DNA of 64,000 nucleotides from Hymenoscyphus infarciens (taxonomy: Eukaryota > Ascomycota > Leotiomycetes > Helotiales > Helotiaceae), in contig LLCB01000041.1 of the NCBI GenBank assembly GCA_001414345.1, positions 310,001-374,000 on the forward strand, read 5' to 3'. This document shows positions 58,071-64,000 of this stretch, in pieces. A model generated the notes under the pieces. The model searched no databases. It was not told the DNA's origin and was given only the letters and a program-made list of their open reading frames with translations. Within the stretch, counting starts at the first letter, position 1. Every line of letters starts with the position of its first letter. The translations under genes were made by a program, and so were the position numbers.

Positions 58071-58936
58071 ATGGAATCCTACCTGTCGTCGCTCTTTGGT
58101 TTGAAGGGCAAGAAGGCCTTGATTACAGGAGGCACACGCGGTATTGGAAGAGGTCTCGCAGTGGCCTTGTACTCCAGCGTCACGTCCCGGTCAGAATTTG
58201 CTAATGACCTCACGATAGGGCATCTGCTGGCGCCGACATAATCCTACTCGTGCGAGACCCGAACTCGACGGCGGTACATGACACTATCTCTGCCATCGAA
58301 TCATGCGATCGAAAATGCTATAAATATCAATGCGACCTGTCCGATCGAGCTCGGCTTCTCTCTATCGTTCCAGAGATTATTCGCGATGGCCACGAAATCG
58401 ATATATTGGTCCATTGTGGCGGCCTTCAACATCGATGCCCAGCTGAGGACTTCCCAGACTCGAATTGGGATGAGATAATTGGGGTTAATCTTACGGCTGG
58501 CTTTCAACTGAGCAGAGAGCTTGCAAAACTCTGGCTAGGTACGACCTTGAAAGCCACAGAAACACCTACGAACGTTCAGGCAAGGAAGAAGATTGTCTTC
58601 ATCGCAAGCATGACCACATACGTTGGGAGCACCGAGATACCAGCATACACTGCGAGCAAAGGGGCAATTGGGCAACTGACCAAGGCTCTGAACAACGAGT
58701 GGATGGCCAAGGGCATCAATGTCAATGCCATTGCTCCAGGATACATTGGAACGGATTTGACACGTGAACTCAGAGATGGGTCCGATAAGGAGAAGAAAAT
58801 ACTGGATCGAATACCCGCTGGGAGATGGGGATTGCCAGAGGACATGGCTGGATCAGTGATTCATCTATGCTCGAGAAGTGGCGATTATATTGGTGGGGAA
58901 GTACATGCTGTTGATGGCGGTTTTTTGGGAAGATGA
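58071..58936 (+). CDS. Short-chain dehydrogenase/reductase (KduD-like)
   Basis: Exons 58071-58168 and 58219-58936; 816 nt, 271 aa. The 50-bp intron (GTACTC...GATAG) joins VAL to ASAGADIILLVRD. Rossmann motif TGGTRGIG at 19-26, catalytic Asn in GVNLTAG (about 123), Ser163, Tyr176 and Lys180 (YTASK) are all present, so a working NAD(P)-dependent oxidoreductase is expected. The overall pattern resembles 2-deoxy-D-gluconate 3-dehydrogenases (HRCPAEDFPDSNWDEIIGVNL, AIAPGYIGTDL, GRWGLPEDMAG). One oddity: the usual NNAG motif after strand 4 reads HCGG (101-104 region). True substrate unknown. Confidence 0.88.
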
Positions 58937-60202
58937 AGCACCAATGCCTATTCCAACTGCCAACTTTACATGAGTTATGTTGTGGCATGGATTTCCCCTG
59001 GTACATGTTGCTAATCAAAGCACACAGCAGAACACTTATGGTACGTTGCAACGATTTTTTTTCGCTTTCCCCTTGATTTTCATGATGACTACATTTATGC
59101 TCTTAAGAACGGCCAACTGAAATTTTTATGTTGATCAACCAATATTTCATGTCTGATATTTTCCCCGATGCTCTATTCGCTTTGGTTTTGACTATTCAAG
59201 TAGTATTGTAGCTAACCAAATAAATAGACATAACTTCTACGAACTTGCAAAGCATACACTGGCTTGTGGTGGACATTGAAATCGGCAGTAAACAAACTCC
59301 CCGTTTTCGAGCTTTCTAGTGCTCTTTGAGACTTGAATTTTCCAAAAACACCTAGGTTGATAGTATCAAATTGTTCCAAGCGCGTAAGATAATTTACTTG
59401 AATTACCTTAGAAAGTTCAACTTTATTTCTATACTATTTTATTAATTTTAGTCCTTTTATTCTTCTACTTAACCTTACTATCTTTTTTTAAATTTTATAA
59501 TTCTATTAATAGTAGTTTTCTTCTTTTAATTTTTTAATTACTATAAATTAAATATTCTAATCTAACTTAATATCAACTCTAGCTATAATAATAGTTACTT
59601 AAATCTTCTTACTCTTTTATACTATACTTAGTCTAACTACTTAAGTAGAAAATTATCTTAATAAGGAGAGTAAATTACTATCGAGTTCTATATTATAGTT
59701 ATCTAAGTATCTATAAGAGAAGCTTAGACCATTGGCAAGGTCTCTCGAGTCGATCGAGTTGTGAAGTGAAGACACGACCATAGCCCGATCCAGACTAGCT
59801 CCGAGTATAAACCCCCCCTCGGATTCCCTTCCATATACACAATTTATTATCATCGAATTCGAATCGCGGGAGGCGGAAGAAAAATTGATGCGATTGTTGT
59901 CCTTGTATGTATGGAGAAGCCATAATAAGTCAATCGGGCCACTCAAGATGTCGTTGTCGGTTCCGCGCAAGTGCCGCAGCATCCTTCCTATACGACGACT
60001 TACAAGCCGCCGACAACATTTCAGAGCTTTCGGGTTTGGAGAAAATGATGAGGTGTAGCAAATTTTCTGCCTATTCATGCTGCTCAGATGACTTGAGACG
60101 TGCCCTCTGGTATCACCACACCCAAAAGAATCGGTAGCTGGATACAGAACACTCTGATTTTTGAATGGATATATTCAATTAAAAAAACTTTATCATATCA
60201 CA
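58937..60202. other. Intergenic, partly AT-rich
   Basis: 59395-59640 is strongly AT-rich and RIP-like. An LTR-like fragment follows (59650-59890). The minus-strand frame at 59653-60078 reads through that fragment and is not called as a gene. Confidence 0.5.
59650..59890 (+). mobile_element. LTR-like fragment, copy B
   Basis: Shares with 37341-37680, in the same order and orientation, AAGCTTAGACC/AAGCTAACCTC-like sequence, AAACCCCCCCTCGGATTCC, CATATACACAATTT and TCGAATCGCGGG. It sits directly downstream of the RIP-like AT-rich patch and of the NLR-like pseudogene's 3' end. Confidence 0.4.
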
Positions 60203-63200
60203 CTACTGTAGCTGACAGCCAGTCTTTTGTGCGAACTTTGCACGGAGTTTTCGCCTGGATGAAACCACTCTCAGAGCATTTGCAAGAACTTGTGCGTGGA
60301 ACAGAAAAAACGTTTCCAAAATTACCACGCTTTTCTGATCAAATTTAATGCCATTCTTGAGAAGAGCCTCAATAATTTTCCCCCACTCGCTCATAACTCT
60401 CTCGTCCATGCACAACTCCAAATTAACGACAGCTTGGTCGAGATACTTCTGGGCCACATCCCAGGGTTTTGTTGTATCCGCACCAAACTCGAGAAGGGTT
60501 TCCACGACCTGTGAACTGACGCATTTCTCATAGGCTTTGTCTGGAGCGAGTACATATGAAAGCAGCGGTTTTCCATCGATGCCCTCAAGAACCCTCTTTT
60601 CGCTCAGAATTGAGCGGAGAAACCTATGCAAGCCTGTTTGAACAGCCATAGTGGAAGCGGTAGAATTTCTACGAAACATGACTTCTTTGGAGAGGTCGGC
60701 TTGGGGTGAGCGTTGGTTTGCACACTGATATCCAACCCTGAAGAACTCACTCATAAGCTTGAAAGAAGAGTCCTGTAAATCTGACTCCAGCCGACGCGCA
60801 TACAAAATGGCGTTGTCCACGCATTCTTTAGTGTCCAAAAACTTGTAGCCGAAAGCTACCTTAGCTTTCAACAGCATCACATAAGCCCTTAATATCGCCA
60901 AAGACGGATCGTAGCTTTCCTCTGTTTGCAGGTTTGTCCAGATTTTGAATGTCTCCCGAGTTTCCTGCTTGTTGAGAAAATCCTTAACAGTACGGTGAAG
61001 ATACGAGACATGCATTTGTGGTTCCAACTTCGGTTTAAGACCATGTTGAACCTCGACCAGGCCCCCACATCGGCTGCTTATTCTACCGGCCATCTCAGTG
61101 CAGCGTTTGTTAACGTTCTCGTGATTTAAGTAGTCCATTGATGTTGATAATGCCAAGTCTGGATTCTCGATTTCCGCCAAAGCCATAGTGAGAATAGTCA
61201 GAGGTGTAACTGGTACATAGTCTCCAAGCCTGCTGGATGTTGCTGCGTCGACTAGCAAGAACAATCGTGATGCTTCCACCTGATAGCTTTCATCAAGTCT
61301 TTCCGTGATATGCACGTATAAGAGTTCCAGTCGCTTGGGTATCACCCTGAGACGCTTCTGTAAATCATAGACTTTGTCACGCTCCCCCAAGCCCTTTAAC
61401 AGGGACACTACCACGAGCTTTACCCACAGGAAAACTCCGCTTGCTGATTTCACAATCTCTTCAATCAACTTCGGCGCTTCGCCCGGTTCAGTGTTCGAAA
61501 GTTTTCTCATTCTTTCGTCTTCGCCCAGTTCGTCCTCGACGAATTGCCGTATGTCGGAAAATGTAAGGTCTTGTAATCGCAAGCTTGGCCGGTGGGCGAA
61601 AGCGTCTTGAAATGCCAAGTGCGGCCTGCTTGAGACACAGCATTTCACATTGTCTGAATTTGATACTTGTTGAAAAAGCTTGGAAATTTCACCTTCGTCG
61701 CCGTCATATTCATCGAGGCCGTCTATAAAGAGACATAATTTCAGCGGGATTTGGTCTTGGGAGGCTAGTGTTGTGAACGCAAGTCTCAGGTTTGACAGAA
61801 GCCAAATTTCTTTCTGTAAGCAGTTAGTGTCAATGTTGAAGAACTCTCCATCAATGTTAGTCCCTGATGTTCATAAGGACTACTTTTCCCACGGTTGAAT
61901 TTTCGAGTGGTCGGTCTACTGCCTCCACGTTTTCAAGAGATAACGATGGCAACTGGAGTATTACAGTCCAATTGAGTGAGTAACGAAACACGTGTAATAG
62001 AATCAAAAGAAAAAAGCTCAGTGTTCTTACCCGAGATTGCGTGTCAGACGATGGTAAAAGTTTCTCGGAGTAACGTGCTGACCATTGTTTCGGAAAGACA
62101 ACCGGAATCAAATTCGTATTTTGCTGCAGTACTTCGTGAAGTACCGACCGGAGGAGGCCAAGCTGTGACTTCTGTAGCGTATTTCCGCTAGCCCAGAAGA
62201 AAAAACCTGCGATATAAAGTGGTGTGGGTTGTTGAGAGGTTTTCTTCCAAGCATTTAAGTACTGCTTCGTTCTAGAGTGCGTGAAGATGTATTTCATAAG
62301 TGTCGATTTACCAGAGGCAGCCTAAGTGCAATTATGTTAATAGTCATCCCATTTATCCAGTATATTCCGCCTTCATGCTGGAGCCAGTGGACAAAGTCAC
62401 TCCATTGCTTTTGTGGCTCATCATGGAGTTCCTCAAGGGGAATATCCCGTGGTTTTTCGAAGATCCATCGAAAAGTCTTTTGGTGTGCCTCAACTACCTC
62501 CTCATAGCGTTCTGTGATGGAGGAAAATTGAAGGCTATCGAGGATCTCTTCGGAAACTGATCTCCTGATAGCTTCCTCATTCCTCTGGATGTTGATTTGC
62601 TTTCCATCCTGGTCACCAAAGTCCAACACCCTCTGGAAGACATCGACGATCAAATTGCGAGTTCGATCATCCTGGTCTGAGATCACAATTTCTGTTCTGG
62701 CGAGCAGCACGCTAAGAGTTTTAAGTTGTATCTGAAAATCTCTAGCCACAGTGCCTTGAAGGCTGAGTAACGCTGAAATTATGGTCTGGTTCTCATATCC
62801 GAGCCTTCGAAATCTCTCAGATTCTTTCAACTGTATCAAATCAAGTCGCGAGCTTACATGTAATTGTGAGATGAATTCAGCTATAGATGTGAGGGAAGAG
62901 GGGAATTGGACTGATAACACACCCTAAAGAGACCAAAACCCGAGAATTGACTTAATTCCGGTAATCTTGGAGCCTTTGCGTCAACTCTTCGATTTCTTTC
63001 TTCGGCCAGATGCTCGACAAGGCATGCGTTAGGCTTTTCCAGTGTCTGTACCTCGCGTCCCCTGGTACTTTAAAGCTATGGAGCAGCTTGATCAGCTTGT
63101 CAACATCTTCGGTGCATTTATTACACAAATCTGCGAGTATCTCCTCGTCTCTTGCGAGGGAACTTGGAGTGCGATCGGTAGCATGTCCTTGCTGCAATTT

Positions 63201-63395
63201 GACTCGGTAGTCTTGGAGATCCGCGAGTGCGTTTTCTGCCATTTTCTGGATGCGATTTGCAGCTTTTGCAGCAGAAACATTCGATTCTAACTCATGGGAC
63301 TTATAGAGCTGATTACCAGCCAAGAACAATTTAGAGGTGAAGTCAACAAACTAGACGACGGTTCCTGCTAGTGAAACAGCAGTTAAGGGATCCAT
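60203..63395 (-). pseudogene. NACHT/STAND (NLR-like) gene, probably inactivated
   Basis: Read on the minus strand from ATG 63395: segments 63395-62923, 62852-62348, 62321-62031 and 61813-60203 join in phase. The N-terminus (MDPLTAVSLAGTVV) is the usual start of fungal NLR-like proteins, then a helical region, then GGIYWING and ASGKSTLMKY (Walker A), LCLFIDGLDEYDGD (Walker B) and a long C-terminal half without recognised repeats. Breaks: an in-frame TAG at 63351-63353 where VVQFVDF is expected, an in-frame TAA at 62952-62954, and 26 bases inside the P-loop (62322-62347) with no GT donor. Each stop is one CpA-to-TpA step from a Gln codon. Alternative: unusual splicing or a later start. Family call is firm, inactivation likely. 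Confidence 0.75.
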
Positions 63396-64000
63396 GGCCG
63401 GAAGGTGTTGGAGTAGAGATGGTCGAGCCCTTGGCCGGGTGAATTTCAAGTCGAGCATGAGGCTGGCTGGACTGTCGTTAGCACCGTAGACATGGCGTCG
63501 TTATCAGTCATTATTGGCTTTGCAGCTTCTAACTTAACTTTTGATTTCCGTAGCGGTCCTGGGACAGAATCTGGAATTGAATTTTTAGTACGATGCCCGA
63601 CGCGATATTTACTTTTTCTACGTTGGCGTTGAGCTTGCGAGGTTAGTTCAACTAGAGATGCGACAGACTATGGTCCGTGCTTGGTCCTAGATATGCCTTT
63701 GAATCTCGGTTTTTCAGTACATATTATTGAAATTATTAAGCATACAAGTTATGGAGATTTAATAAGCGAGATTCACTTCTACCAATTATTTCACTGTGAT
63801 ACCTCCGTATATGTTGTTCTAGTTCTAGGTAGGGCTGAACTGGACCCCTGCGCCCTGCAAAGACCGAGGATACATGTGAAGATGGTGGCCTGAACACATG
63901 CTAAGGCCCCAAGGCCCAGCCTTCTTCCTTTCGCGCCTGCCTGTAAGGTTACGTGGTTACGTACCTAGCTCCAGAGCCCAACAGTTTTGGAAATCATACC
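63396..64000. other. Upstream flank of the NLR-like gene
   Basis: About 600 bp of normal composition with no gene recognised. Confidence 0.4.

Noticed and set aside
59653..60078. 141-codon minus-strand frame near the NLR-like gene
   Set aside because: Spans an LTR-like fragment and AT-rich RIP-like sequence; no protein family seen.

Overview
The window is nuclear DNA of a filamentous ascomycete. Genes are split by short GT-AG introns (43-250 bp, often with CTAAC-like branch points), families such as HET-domain and NACHT/STAND proteins are present, and two AT-rich blocks carry the dinucleotide signature of repeat-induced point mutation (RIP). The flavour of the proteins suggests Leotiomycetes (Helotiales), but that is an inference I could not test. 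I found no rRNA, no tRNA I would stand behind, and no CRISPR.

Layout. 1-2093 (-): 5' part of a Ser/Thr-rich cell-wall protein gene with a 132-bp tandem repeat, running off the left edge. 4120-10320: an AT-rich RIP island with a complete but mutated LTR retrotransposon (7009-9860, TSD GTCTA) and a MITE with a second TIR element inserted in it. 11266-13232 (+): methionine permease of the MUP1 type. 13233-21640: gene-poor, with two patches of a GCTTACTCG motif repeat, a second AT-rich island and several MITEs. 21803-28582: conserved genes for a 1-Cys peroxiredoxin (-), histidyl-tRNA synthetase (-) and Vps33 (+); the last two share a 259-bp divergent promoter. 29708-36518: lineage-specific genes, namely an unknown 238-aa protein (-), a HET-domain protein (-) and a membrane protein (+). 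36519-39300: LTR-like fragments and a third GCTTACTCG patch. 39302-45100: an HSL-type alpha/beta hydrolase (-), TSR2 (+) and a BSD-domain protein (-). 47638-50781 (+): Kelch/BTB protein. 51595-53059 (+): nicotinate phosphoribosyltransferase. 54216-57942 (-): WDR6/Rtt10-like WD40 protein, divergent from an SDR (58071-58936, +). 60203-63395 (-): a NACHT/NLR-like gene that appears inactivated.

How the parts relate. The housekeeping genes cover NAD salvage, tRNA charging and modification, 40S ribosome biogenesis, vacuolar fusion, peroxide removal and methionine uptake; no single pathway cluster joins them. The repeat-rich segments separate them from the fast-evolving HET and NLR genes. The most notable single observation is that the NLR-like gene has two in-frame stops, each explicable by one C-to-T change in a CpA context (CAG to TAG, CAA to TAA), plus an interrupted P-loop. 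That fits RIP-type inactivation of a self/non-self recognition gene. I did not find a clearly new multi-gene system.
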